Source of the DNA: SZUA-378 sp036652815
GTDB lineage: Bacteria > Bacillota > Clostridia > Lachnospirales > Lachnospiraceae
Reading direction: 5' to 3'
Length of the DNA stretch: 25,298 nt
NCBI GenBank assembly: GCA_036652815.1
Contig: JAVVVE010000031.1
Location: forward strand, 1-25,298
The stretch's first letter is position 1; each line of letters starts with the position of its first letter. The position numbers and the translations under genes are program-made. The notes under the pieces were generated by a model. It ran no database searches, was not told where the DNA came from, and saw nothing but the letters and a program-made list of their open reading frames with translations. Below are positions 15,295-23,385 of the stretch, piece after piece.

Positions 15295-16839
15295 ATGACG
15301 ATTAAGACTTTTGCGGCGATTGATGTAGGTTCTTATGAATTGGCGATGAAGATCTATGAATTATCTGTAAAAAAAGGAATGCGGGAGATTGACCATATCA
15401 GATATCAGATTGAGTTAGGCACGGATACCTATGCTACCGGTAAGATCGGCTATGAGCGGGTAGATGAATTGTGCCGTATCTTACGTGAATTTTCACAGAT
15501 CATGAAGAGTTATCGCGTAGATGCTTATCGAGCATATGGCACGAGTGCCATCAGAGAAACAGATAACATGACGATTATATTGGATCAGATCCGTATCCGT
15601 ACAGGGATACAGGTTGATGTCCTGAGTAATTCAGAACAGCGTTTTCTGGACTATAAGTCGATTGCCTCCAAAGGGGAGGTATTTAGCCGCATCATAGAGA
15701 ATGGGACTGCTATTGTGGATATCGGTGGCGGAAGTATTCAGATCTCCTTATTTGACAAAGACACGCTGGTATCTACACAGAATCTACGGCTCGGTGTCTT
15801 GCGAATGCGGGAAGCACTGTCTAAGATTGAACCACAGCAATCACAGGTAGAAGAACTGGTAGAAGAGTTAGTGAGCAACCAACTCTATAATTTTAAACGG
15901 ATGTATCTAAAAGACCGCAGTATCAAGAATATTATTATCGTAGATGATTACCTGTCCGTAGTATTGCAAAACCGTACTGGAGTTACCGGTGAAAAAGGCT
16001 ATATTGACGTAGAGAGTTATCAAGATCTGATGAATGCACTTCGCGATAAGAATGTTGCTGAGATCTCAAACTACTTGGGGATTCCGGAAGAGAATTCGAT
16101 TCTTTTGTTTTTATCCGCAGTGCTGATGAGACGCTTGATTAAAGTGATGGAAGCGGAATGGATCTTTGCTCCCGGTGTTACCTTATGTGATGGGATTGCA
16201 TATGAATATGCCGAGCAGAATCACATCATGACGCTGTCCCATAACTTTGAACAGGATATCATCGCTTGTGCACAGAATATCAGCAAACGATATATGGGCA
16301 GCAAGAAGCGTGGAGAGACCTTAGAGAAGATTACACTGACTTTATTTGACAGTATGAAGAAGATACACGGACTGGGCAAAAGAGAACGCCTGTTATTACA
16401 GATTGCGGCACTTCTGCATGATTGCGGTAAATATATCAGCCTGTCACTGGTAGGTACTTCCTCTTATAGTATCATCATGGCAACCGAGATCATAGGACTA
16501 TCGCACACAGAACGTGAGATCGTAGCCAATATCGTTAAATATAATCATCTGGATTTTGATTACTATGAAGAATTAAGTAAATACTCTACACTTGATAGAA
16601 ATGCATATCTTTCAATAGCAAAACTGACTGCGATTCTGCGTTTAGCCAACGGTCTGGATAAGAGTCATAAACAGAAATTTAAAGATATCCGTATTACGGT
16701 AAAAGAAGATGACCTCATTATTATGGTAGATACGCAGGAAGACATCTCACTGGAAAAAGGACTGTTTGGCGATAGTGCGGATTTCTTTGAAGAAGTCTAC
16801 AGTATGCGGCCTATTATTAAACAGAAGAAAATGAATTAA
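15295..16839 (+). CDS. ppx: Ppx/GppA family exopolyphosphatase with HD domain
   Basis: A 514-aa protein with the actin-like Ppx/GppA fold: first phosphate loop 'AAIDVGSYELAM' (about 7-18), 'YGTSAIRE' (81-88), the probable catalytic Glu114 in 'SNSEQRFLDY' and second phosphate loop 'IVDIGGGSIQISLF' (140-153). A C-terminal HD-like domain has His375-Asp376 in 'ALLHDCGKY'. Ppx cleaves phosphate from polyphosphate ends and GppA removes phosphate from pppGpp; sequence alone does not separate them. The polyphosphate kinase next door favours Ppx. The first loop has Ser-Tyr-Glu where many homologs have Ser-Asn-Ser. I chose ATG 15295, 8 nt after AAGGGG, instead of the GTG at 15286 that lies inside the ribosome site. 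Confidence 0.9.
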   Translation: MTIKTFAAIDVGSYELAMKIYELSVKKGMREIDHIRYQIELGTDTYATGKIGYERVDELCRILREFSQIMKSYRVDAYRAYGTSAIRETDNMTIILDQIRIRTGIQVDVLSNSEQRFLDYKSIASKGEVFSRIIENGTAIVDIGGGSIQISLFDKDTLVSTQNLRLGVLRMREALSKIEPQQSQVEELVEELVSNQLYNFKRMYLKDRSIKNIIIVDDYLSVVLQNRTGVTGEKGYIDVESYQDLMNALRDKNVAEISNYLGIPEENSILLFLSAVLMRRLIKVMEAEWIFAPGVTLCDGIAYEYAEQNHIMTLSHNFEQDIIACAQNISKRYMGSKKRGETLEKITLTLFDSMKKIHGLGKRERLLLQIAALLHDCGKYISLSLVGTSSYSIIMATEIIGLSHTEREIVANIVKYNHLDFDYYEELSKYSTLDRNAYLSIAKLTAILRLANGLDKSHKQKFKDIRITVKEDDLIIMVDTQEDISLEKGLFGDSADFFEEVYSMRPIIKQKKMN

Positions 16840-16883
16840 CGCAGATACCACATAAAATCCAGACACCGAAGGGAGTCCATCCT

Positions 16884-19037
16884 ATGGAAAACAAGATAAA
16901 CTATACCAATACAGAATATTATACGAACAGAGAACTTAGTTGGATTGCTTTCAATAATCGAGTGCTGAGTGAGGCCAGAGATAAGCAGATCCCTCTCTTT
17001 GAACGGTTAAAGTTCCTAAGCATTACAGCGTCCAATCTGGATGAATTTTTTATGATTAGAGTGGCATCTCTCAAGGATATGGTCAATGCCGGCTATACCA
17101 AGACTGATATCGCAGGGATGACTCCGATAGAACAGTTAGCACATCTTAATGTAGCGACACATGAGCTGGTAAAAGAACAATACGCCATTTATAATCGTTC
17201 GCTGTTGCCTATGCTGGCGAAGCAAGGATTACGTGTGATTGAACATCATGAAGACCTAAGTCCGGAAGAGGGCATTTATGTGGATCAGTATTTTTTGGAG
17301 AATATTTATCCCGTCTTAACCCCGATGGCAGTGGATTCTTCCAGACCATTTCCATTGATACGCAATAAATCCTTAAATATCGGTGCGTTGGTGATGAAAA
17401 AAGAAGAGAAAACATTAGAATTTGCAACTGTGCAGGTTCCCAGTGTTCTTCCGAGGATCATTACTATCCAACAGAGTGAGAAAGACACCAAAGAGGGTGA
17501 AACGTGCGTTATATTGCTGGAAGAGGTCATAGAACGTAACATTCGTAAGCTGTTTTTAAATTATGATATTGTATGTGCCCATCCTTTTAGAATCATGCGC
17601 AATGCAGACCTTACGATAGAAGAGGATGAAGCGGCTGATTTGCTCAAAGAGATAGAAAAACAGCTAAAGAAAAGACAGTGGGGGCAGGCGATTCGTCTGG
17701 AAATAGAAGAGAATATCGATAAACGCTTACTCAAGCTGATACGTGCGGAATTAGGGATTAAAGAAGAAGATATCTATCGAATCCATGGGCCTTTGGATTT
17801 AACATTTTTGATGAAGATGTATGGAATGGAAGGGTTTGAACATCTAAAATATGAGCCTTATCAACCGCAGTGCGTGGCTGAATTGCCACCGGAAGAATCT
17901 GTATTTGCACAGATTCAAAAGGGAGATATCCTGTTACATCATCCATACCAGACCTTTCAGCCGGTAGTCGAATTTATTAGGGAAGCAGCGAGAGATACCC
18001 GAGTACTGGCGATTAAGCAGACGCTGTATCGAGTCAGCGGCAATTCACCTATTATTGCAGCATTGGCACAGGCGGCAGAGAATGGAAAACAGGTATCGGT
18101 GCTGGTAGAACTGAAAGCCAGATTTGATGAAGAGAATAATATCGTATGGGCTAAGATGCTTGAGAAAGCGGGCTGCCATGTCATCTATGGATTGGTTGGA
18201 TTAAAGACACATAGTAAGATTACCCTAGTGGTGCGCAGAGAAGAAGAAGGGATCAAACGCTATGTACATCTGGGTACGGGTAATTATAATGATGCAACCG
18301 CTAAGCTGTATACCGATATGGGCCTTCTGACCTGTAATGAAGCGATCGGGGAAGATGCAACTGCAGTCTTTAACATGCTGTCTGGATATTCGGAACCACT
18401 GAACTGGAATAAACTATCTCTGGCACCGCTGTGGTTGAAAGACCGATTTTTATATTTGATCGACAGAGAAAAGAAAAATGCACAGAACCACATTCCATCA
18501 CATATGATAGCGAAGATGAATTCACTGTGTGACAGGGATGTGATAGAAGCCCTCTATGAAGCGGCGGCAGCCGGCGTCAAGATAGAACTGATCGTGCGAG
18601 GCATCTGTTGTCTGCGGGTGGGTGTCCCGGGAACGGAACATAATATTACCGTTCGTTCCATCGTGGGCAACTTCTTAGAGCATAGTCGTATCTTTTATTT
18701 TGAGAATGCCGGCAGAGAAGAAGTATATATGGGCAGTGCCGACTGGATGCCGAGAAATCTGGAACGCAGGGTAGAGATTATGTTTCCGATAGAGAAACCG
18801 GAGCTTCGTCAACAGGTGCTTCATATCCTCGAAGGTCAACTGCAGGATAATGTGAAAGCACATGTATTAACGACCAAAGGTACCTATGAAAAAGTCAATA
18901 GACGTGGAAAAGAGCGTTTTAATTCACAGGAAGTCTGCTGTTTAGAGGCCATAGCAGCCGCGGAAAAGCAAAAAATAGCTGAAAATAACAGCCGTATTTT
19001 TATCCCTGAGATACATGTAGATGGAGGACGGGAATGA
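16884..19037 (+). CDS. ppk1: Polyphosphate kinase 1
   Basis: A 717-aa PPK1, which reversibly transfers the ATP gamma-phosphate to long-chain polyphosphate at the membrane periphery. The N-domain signature 'NRELSWIAFNNRVLSEA' (15-31) is followed by 'NLDEFFMIRVA'. The two phospholipase-D-like catalytic parts carry His443 in 'GLKTHSKITLV' (the expected autophosphorylated His) and His600 in 'EHSRIFYF'. 'VHLGTGNYNDATAKLYTDMGLLT' and 'MGSADWMPRNLERRVE' are also diagnostic. Length is typical. It is 44 nt after ppx, and its last 4 nt overlap the HAD gene (ATGA). Pairing of kinase and phosphatase genes is a widespread arrangement. Confidence 0.97.
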   Translation: MENKINYTNTEYYTNRELSWIAFNNRVLSEARDKQIPLFERLKFLSITASNLDEFFMIRVASLKDMVNAGYTKTDIAGMTPIEQLAHLNVATHELVKEQYAIYNRSLLPMLAKQGLRVIEHHEDLSPEEGIYVDQYFLENIYPVLTPMAVDSSRPFPLIRNKSLNIGALVMKKEEKTLEFATVQVPSVLPRIITIQQSEKDTKEGETCVILLEEVIERNIRKLFLNYDIVCAHPFRIMRNADLTIEEDEAADLLKEIEKQLKKRQWGQAIRLEIEENIDKRLLKLIRAELGIKEEDIYRIHGPLDLTFLMKMYGMEGFEHLKYEPYQPQCVAELPPEESVFAQIQKGDILLHHPYQTFQPVVEFIREAARDTRVLAIKQTLYRVSGNSPIIAALAQAAENGKQVSVLVELKARFDEENNIVWAKMLEKAGCHVIYGLVGLKTHSKITLVVRREEEGIKRYVHLGTGNYNDATAKLYTDMGLLTCNEAIGEDATAVFNMLSGYSEPLNWNKLSLAPLWLKDRFLYLIDREKKNAQNHIPSHMIAKMNSLCDRDVIEALYEAAAAGVKIELIVRGICCLRVGVPGTEHNITVRSIVGNFLEHSRIFYFENAGREEVYMGSADWMPRNLERRVEIMFPIEKPELRQQVLHILEGQLQDNVKAHVLTTKGTYEKVNRRGKERFNSQEVCCLEAIAAAEKQKIAENNSRIFIPEIHVDGGRE

Positions 19038-19687
19038 AAAAAGCCGTTATTTTCGATTTGGACGGAACACTCACAGATTCATTGGATTCTATTGCTTATT
19101 GTACCAATCAAGCACTGGCAGTCTATGGACTGGCACCCTTTGAACGGGACAGATATCGATATTTTGTAGGGGATGGAGCAGAGGAACTGTTGAAAAGAGT
19201 CTTACTGGCAGATGGCGATACCGACCTTACCTATTATGATAGGATCAAGGCAAGTTATCATGATATCTTTGAACGAGACTGTATGTATCATGTGGTTCCG
19301 TATCGCGGTATCCCGGAAACACTGGATGCGTTACGCAAAAAACAGATACGCATAGCAGTGTTGTCCAATAAACCGCACGCCAGAACACAGGATGTGATCC
19401 ATGCGGTATTTGGAGAAGGCGTATTTGATATAATCCAGGGGCAGACTCCAAAGATTGCCAGAAAACCAAGTCCGGAAGGCGTGTTCTTAATTGCCAAAGA
19501 ATGGGGTCTTACACCCAAAGAAATCATCTATCTGGGAGATACCGATACGGATATGCAGACAGGGACTCAAGCAGGAGCCTATACGATCGGAGCATTATGG
19601 GGATTTCGTGACAGAGCAGAATTGGAAGCCAATCATGCCGATGCCATCCTTACACAGCCGGAAGAATTATTAAATTATTTTATTTAA
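19034..19687 (+). CDS. HAD-superfamily phosphatase, phosphoglycolate phosphatase-like
   Basis: A 217-aa HAD subfamily IA hydrolase. Motif I is 'FDLDGTLTDS' with nucleophile Asp8 and Asp10, motif II 'AVLSNKPH', motif III a Lys in 'ARKPSPEGVF', and motif IV 'IYLGDTDTDMQTG' with paired Asp residues for Mg2+. A helical cap lies between motifs I and II. Similar proteins are called Gph or PpaX (pyrophosphatase). A PpaX-like activity would fit the polyphosphate neighbours, but the family is promiscuous and the substrate is uncertain. The start overlaps the ppk1 stop in an ATGA, implying coupled translation. Confidence 0.88.
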   Translation: MKKAVIFDLDGTLTDSLDSIAYCTNQALAVYGLAPFERDRYRYFVGDGAEELLKRVLLADGDTDLTYYDRIKASYHDIFERDCMYHVVPYRGIPETLDALRKKQIRIAVLSNKPHARTQDVIHAVFGEGVFDIIQGQTPKIARKPSPEGVFLIAKEWGLTPKEIIYLGDTDTDMQTGTQAGAYTIGALWGFRDRAELEANHADAILTQPEELLNYFI

Positions 19688-19707
19688 AACAGGAGGAATG
19701 AAAGAAG

Positions 19708-19971
19708 ATGCATGAGTTTGATGATGCAGTATTAGTATGTTTTTTGAAGAATCAATTACAATTATTTCCAGAGCAGGTGGTAGAGAATCTGGAAGAAGCG
19801 GAAGCGTATTTAGAAGAATGTATGGCGGTAGTCGTAGATTCTGCTGAGGAAGTATGGTCATACTTTGAAGAAGAAGGAATCGATTTAGAAGGACAAGACA
19901 CAGAAGAGATTCTGGATGCGAGTGAGGTATTTGATGTAGGAGATGGCAGATATCTCATCGTAGAAGGATAA
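19708..19971 (+). CDS. Conserved small, highly acidic protein
   Basis: An 87-aa protein with a good AGGAGG site (19691-19696), 20 nt after the HAD gene. By hand count it has 26 Asp/Glu and only 2 Lys/Arg, a net charge near -24. It has no signal peptide or membrane segment. The pattern is a helix (residues 3-19), 'ENLEEAEAYLEECMAVVVDS', an acidic run, then a beta-like end 'EVFDVGDGRYLIVEG'. Two cysteines (11, 38) are present. I recall similar small proteins in Lachnospiraceae, sometimes labelled glyoxalase, but I see no glyoxalase metal site and do not accept that name. Codon use and ribosome site indicate a real gene. Function unknown. Confidence 0.8.
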   Translation: MHEFDDAVLVCFLKNQLQLFPEQVVENLEEAEAYLEECMAVVVDSAEEVWSYFEEEGIDLEGQDTEEILDASEVFDVGDGRYLIVEG

Positions 19972-20001
19972 GATCAAAAAGATAAAGTCAAAAAGATCCG
20001 G

Positions 20002-20841
20002 TCAGAGAGCAAAGAACTCCTTGATGACAGGCAGTAATCCATCCTGATTATTATCATGCACTGTAATAAGGTCTGCATGAGCTTTGACAAGGTCAGAAGC
20101 ATTAGACATCGCGACTCCGACTCCGGCGGCTTCAATCATAGAAAGATCATTATCAGCATCTCCGGCAGCCATCGTATGAGCAATCGGGATATTGAGCAGT
20201 TGACATAAGGTGATGAGAGAATTGCCTTTTCCTGCATGACAGGAAAATAGTTCCAGATAACGATCATTGGAGAAGAGCGGTGTTATACGCCCCTCGCTCC
20301 ACGGAAGCAAGCTTTGGCGAAATCGAACCAAAGCTTGTTTTTGATGGAGGTCTATTGCGATTAGCTTAAAAGGTTCTTTCTCTAAAGCATCTGTAATCGG
20401 GTCACTAAACAGAACCGGCAGATGAATGTGCTTACGATATGCCTGTAATTCGGGAGCATTCCATCGCGTGATGATATGGGTATCTGAATAGGTATGGCAA
20501 TAGATCTCGGAAAGGGATGCTTGTGATGTCAGATAGGCAACGTCTTTCATGGGAATACGATGTTCCATGAGAGCAGTGCCGGCTGCCAGATCATAGAGCA
20601 GAGCCCCATTGAAAGCACTGATATAGAGACCTTCTTTTGTAAGATGGCCTGAAGCATCTCTTAAGGCGAGACGGTCTATCACTTCAAGAATACTATTTAA
20701 GGGACGACCGGAAGTGAATACCAGCTTATGTCCATGTGCCAACAGAGCTTCCAGTGTGAGATGCATCTGTGTGGAGACATCTTTTGTGTTGTCCCGCAAT
20801 AGGGTACCATCCAAGTCGGTAAATAATATATTAGAAGGCAT
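20002..20841 (-). CDS. Cof-type HAD sugar-phosphate/nucleotide phosphatase
   Basis: A 279-aa HAD subfamily IIB hydrolase. Motif I is 'LFTDLDGTLLRDN' (Asp9, Asp11), motif II 'LVFTSGRPLNSI', with a large C2-type cap in the middle ('YISAFNGALLYDL' is the usual entry). Motif IV is 'AAGDADNDLSMIEAAGVGVAMSNA'. Members dephosphorylate sugar phosphates, pyridoxal phosphate or FMN; the substrate here is unknown. I chose the start at 20841, where the family's N-terminus begins. The longer frame to 20955 only reads into the upstream PHP gene. The ATG overlaps the PHP stop by 11 nt, so the pair is translationally coupled. Confidence 0.9.
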   Translation of the reverse strand: MPSNILFTDLDGTLLRDNTKDVSTQMHLTLEALLAHGHKLVFTSGRPLNSILEVIDRLALRDASGHLTKEGLYISAFNGALLYDLAAGTALMEHRIPMKDVAYLTSQASLSEIYCHTYSDTHIITRWNAPELQAYRKHIHLPVLFSDPITDALEKEPFKLIAIDLHQKQALVRFRQSLLPWSEGRITPLFSNDRYLELFSCHAGKGNSLITLCQLLNIPIAHTMAAGDADNDLSMIEAAGVGVAMSNASDLVKAHADLITVHDNNQDGLLPVIKEFFAL

Positions 20842-21697
20842 AGGGTACTCTCTTTCGTAGATTGGTGAGGATATCCTCGTAGATAAATAATTTACCATAG
20901 CCGGTGGCAAGATCAAGCCCGGGTTTGGTCGCACCATGGAAATCAGAACCACCACTGAGGCATAAATGATAGGTGGCTGCTAAACGACGCATAGCACGTT
21001 CGTCGGCTCCGCTATAAGAACTATAGATGGCTTCTATCCCTACGAGACCTGCTGCAGCTAAATTAGCCACCAGCTCCTCTAAATGCACGCATGACAGGTG
21101 ATAAAGTGGAGGATGTGCGAGGATCGGGATACCTCCGGCATCCAGAATCAGACGAATAGCCTGTTCGGGCGTTACTTTTTCACGAGGAACAAAATAACGA
21201 CTGTTATCGCCAATATAACGATCAAAAGCTTCGGGAATATTTTTGATATATCCGTGTGCCAGCATATATTTAGCATAATGAGCTCTGGTAATCACGGAGT
21301 TAGGAAAACTATCCTGTAATTTTTGATAGGTAATATCCATACCGGCTTCTTCGGACAAACGTCGGCACATCTTCTCATTACGCAGTGTTCTGGAATCGCG
21401 AAAAGTAACGAGCTGCTCCTTGAATAAAGGTAATTCATATTGAATATCCAGTCCGATGATATGGACATCTTTTCCTTGATACTCCGTTGAAAATTCAATC
21501 CCCGGTATCACTTCTAAGGAACTTTTTGCGGGCAGCCGCTGTGCGGCAGCTATCGCTTCTGACAGACCATCGGTAGTGTCATGATCTGTTAGTGCAAAAG
21601 CAGATAAACCTTTGGTAACAGCATAAGCCACCAATTCTGATGGAGTATAAGTACCATCAGAACAAGAGGAATGCACATGTAGATCCACAATCTTCAT
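20831..21697 (-). CDS. PHP-domain phosphoesterase (RNase AM/YciV-like)
   Basis: A 288-aa polymerase-and-histidinol-phosphatase domain protein. Metal ligands visible: His7 and His9 in 'DLHVHSSCSDG', Asp14, His39 in 'ALTDHDTTDG', Glu68 in 'PGIEFSTEY', His79 in 'VHIIGLD', the His of 'ILAHPP', and Asp-His in 'GGSDFHG'. The order and spacing match the YciV/TrpH group, whose known members hydrolyse 3',5'-nucleoside bisphosphates and trim 5' ends of RNA. It follows the ABC-F gene by 33 nt with an AAGAAGG site and overlaps the HAD gene downstream. The exact substrate is inferred from the family. Confidence 0.9.
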   Translation of the reverse strand: MKIVDLHVHSSCSDGTYTPSELVAYAVTKGLSAFALTDHDTTDGLSEAIAAAQRLPAKSSLEVIPGIEFSTEYQGKDVHIIGLDIQYELPLFKEQLVTFRDSRTLRNEKMCRRLSEEAGMDITYQKLQDSFPNSVITRAHYAKYMLAHGYIKNIPEAFDRYIGDNSRYFVPREKVTPEQAIRLILDAGGIPILAHPPLYHLSCVHLEELVANLAAAGLVGIEAIYSSYSGADERAMRRLAATYHLCLSGGSDFHGATKPGLDLATGYGKLFIYEDILTNLRKRVPYAF

Positions 21698-21730
21698 CTC
21701 AAATATCGCCTTCTTCGCTTGTATCGTTTT

Positions 21731-23368
21731 TTAATTATCGTCTTCTTCACGTTCCGCTGTATACACAGAACGTTTTCTAGCCAGTTCATCATGTTCTAGA
21801 TATTCATCATAAGAGGTGATCTTATCGATCATCGTACCGTCCGGTAAGAACTCCATAATACGGTTGGCAGTTGTCTCTACGATCTGATGATCGTGCGAAG
21901 CAAAGAGTATTACCCCTGAGAATTTGGAAAGTCCGTTATTGAGTGCGGTGATAGACTCCATATCCAGATGGTTGGTGGGTTCATCGAGGATAATAACGTT
22001 AGAAGCGGATATCATCATCTTGGATAACAGACAACGTACTTTTTCTCCACCGGATAGAATCTTGACTTTTTTGATGCCATCTTCTCCGGGGAAGAGCATC
22101 CTTCCTAAGAATCCACGAACATAAGTTACATCTTTTACAGGAGAGTAACCGGTCAGCCAATCAGTGATCGTTAAGTCATTATCAAATTCTGCAGTATTAT
22201 CTTTTGGAAAATAGGATTGAGATGTAGTGACACCCCATTTATAAGAGCCCTCGTCAGCTTCCAATTCTCCCATCAATATCTTAAATAAGGTGGTTTTGGC
22301 TAATTCATTACCACCGACAAAGGCAACCTTATCTTCATGGCCGATGGTAAAGGAGAGATGATTGAGGATACAGACGCCATCAATCGTTTTGCTGAGTCCG
22401 TCTACAGTCAATACTTCATTTCCAATCTCACGTTCCGGTCTAAAGTCAATATAAGGATATTTCCTACTGGATGGTTTGATTTCATCCAATTCAATCTTTT
22501 CCAGAGCTTTTTTTCTGGATGTTGCCTGCTTTGATTTGGAAGCATTGGCAGAAAAACGAGAGATGAAGTCCTGTAATTCTTTCATCTTTTCTTCTTTCTT
22601 TTTATTGGCATCTTTCATCTGTTTTACAATCAATTGACTGGATTCATACCAAAAATCATAGTTACCGGCATAGAGTTGAATCTTGCCATAATCGATGTCA
22701 GCAGTGTGAGTACATACTTTATTGAGAAAATATCTATCATGGGATACAACGATAACAGTATTTTCAAAGTTAATTAAGAACTCTTCCAACCATGCAATCG
22801 CATCTAAGTCCAAATGGTTGGTAGGTTCATCGAGCAGCAGGATATCGGGGTTGCCAAATAGAGCTTTTGCCAGTAATACTTTTACTTTCTCGCTGCCGGT
22901 CAAATCTTTCATGAGGGAAGCGTGACAGTCGGCGTTAATGCCCAGCCCGTTTAAGAGAGAAGAAGCATTGGATTCTGATTCCCAACCATCCATATCTGCA
23001 AATTCTGCTTCCAATTCACTGGCATGGATACCATCCTGGTCTGAGAAATCTTCTTTGGCATAGATAGCATCTTTTTCTTTCATAATCTGATACAGACGTT
23101 CATTTCCCATGATTACGGTATCCATAACGGTATAGTCATCATATTTGAAATGGTCCTGTTCCAGAAAAGACAAACGTTGTCCGGCAGTCATTACGATATC
23201 ACCGGAGGTAGTCTCTAACTGCCCTGAGAGTATCTTTAAAAAAGTAGACTTACCGGCACCATTGGCACCGATCAGACCATAGCAGTTGCCCTCAGTAAAT
23301 TTAATATTTACATCTTCGAATAGTGCTTTCTTGCCTATTCGTAAAGTTACATTATTAGAACTAATCAT
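21731..23368 (-). CDS. ABC-F family ATPase (YbiT-like)
   Basis: A 545-aa protein with two ATP-binding domains and no membrane segments, joined by a charged helical linker (about 245-300, the ribosome-contacting element in this family). Domain 1 has Walker A GANGAGKST (34-42), signature LTGSE (156-160) and Walker B 'ILLLDEPTNHLD' (176-187). Domain 2 has a degenerate Walker A GGNELAKTT (352-360), signature LSGGE (438-442) and 'IILDEPTNHLD' (459-469). ABC-F proteins act on ribosomes as translation factors or antibiotic-protection proteins. Overall similarity suggests the housekeeping YbiT type. The changed motifs are discussed in the findings. It is 17 nt after the GntR gene and has AAGGAAGG upstream, so it is probably co-transcribed with it. 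Confidence 0.92.
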   Translation of the reverse strand: MISSNNVTLRIGKKALFEDVNIKFTEGNCYGLIGANGAGKSTFLKILSGQLETTSGDIVMTAGQRLSFLEQDHFKYDDYTVMDTVIMGNERLYQIMKEKDAIYAKEDFSDQDGIHASELEAEFADMDGWESESNASSLLNGLGINADCHASLMKDLTGSEKVKVLLAKALFGNPDILLLDEPTNHLDLDAIAWLEEFLINFENTVIVVSHDRYFLNKVCTHTADIDYGKIQLYAGNYDFWYESSQLIVKQMKDANKKKEEKMKELQDFISRFSANASKSKQATSRKKALEKIELDEIKPSSRKYPYIDFRPEREIGNEVLTVDGLSKTIDGVCILNHLSFTIGHEDKVAFVGGNELAKTTLFKILMGELEADEGSYKWGVTTSQSYFPKDNTAEFDNDLTITDWLTGYSPVKDVTYVRGFLGRMLFPGEDGIKKVKILSGGEKVRCLLSKMMISASNVIILDEPTNHLDMESITALNNGLSKFSGVILFASHDHQIVETTANRIMEFLPDGTMIDKITSYDEYLEHDELARKRSVYTAEREEDDN

Positions 23369-23385
23369 TCTTTAACCTTCCTTTT

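Noticed and set aside
20842..20955. Longer start of the Cof-type HAD protein
   Set aside because: The extra 38 residues are an out-of-frame reading of the PHP gene and precede the normal 'ILFTDLDGT' N-terminus.
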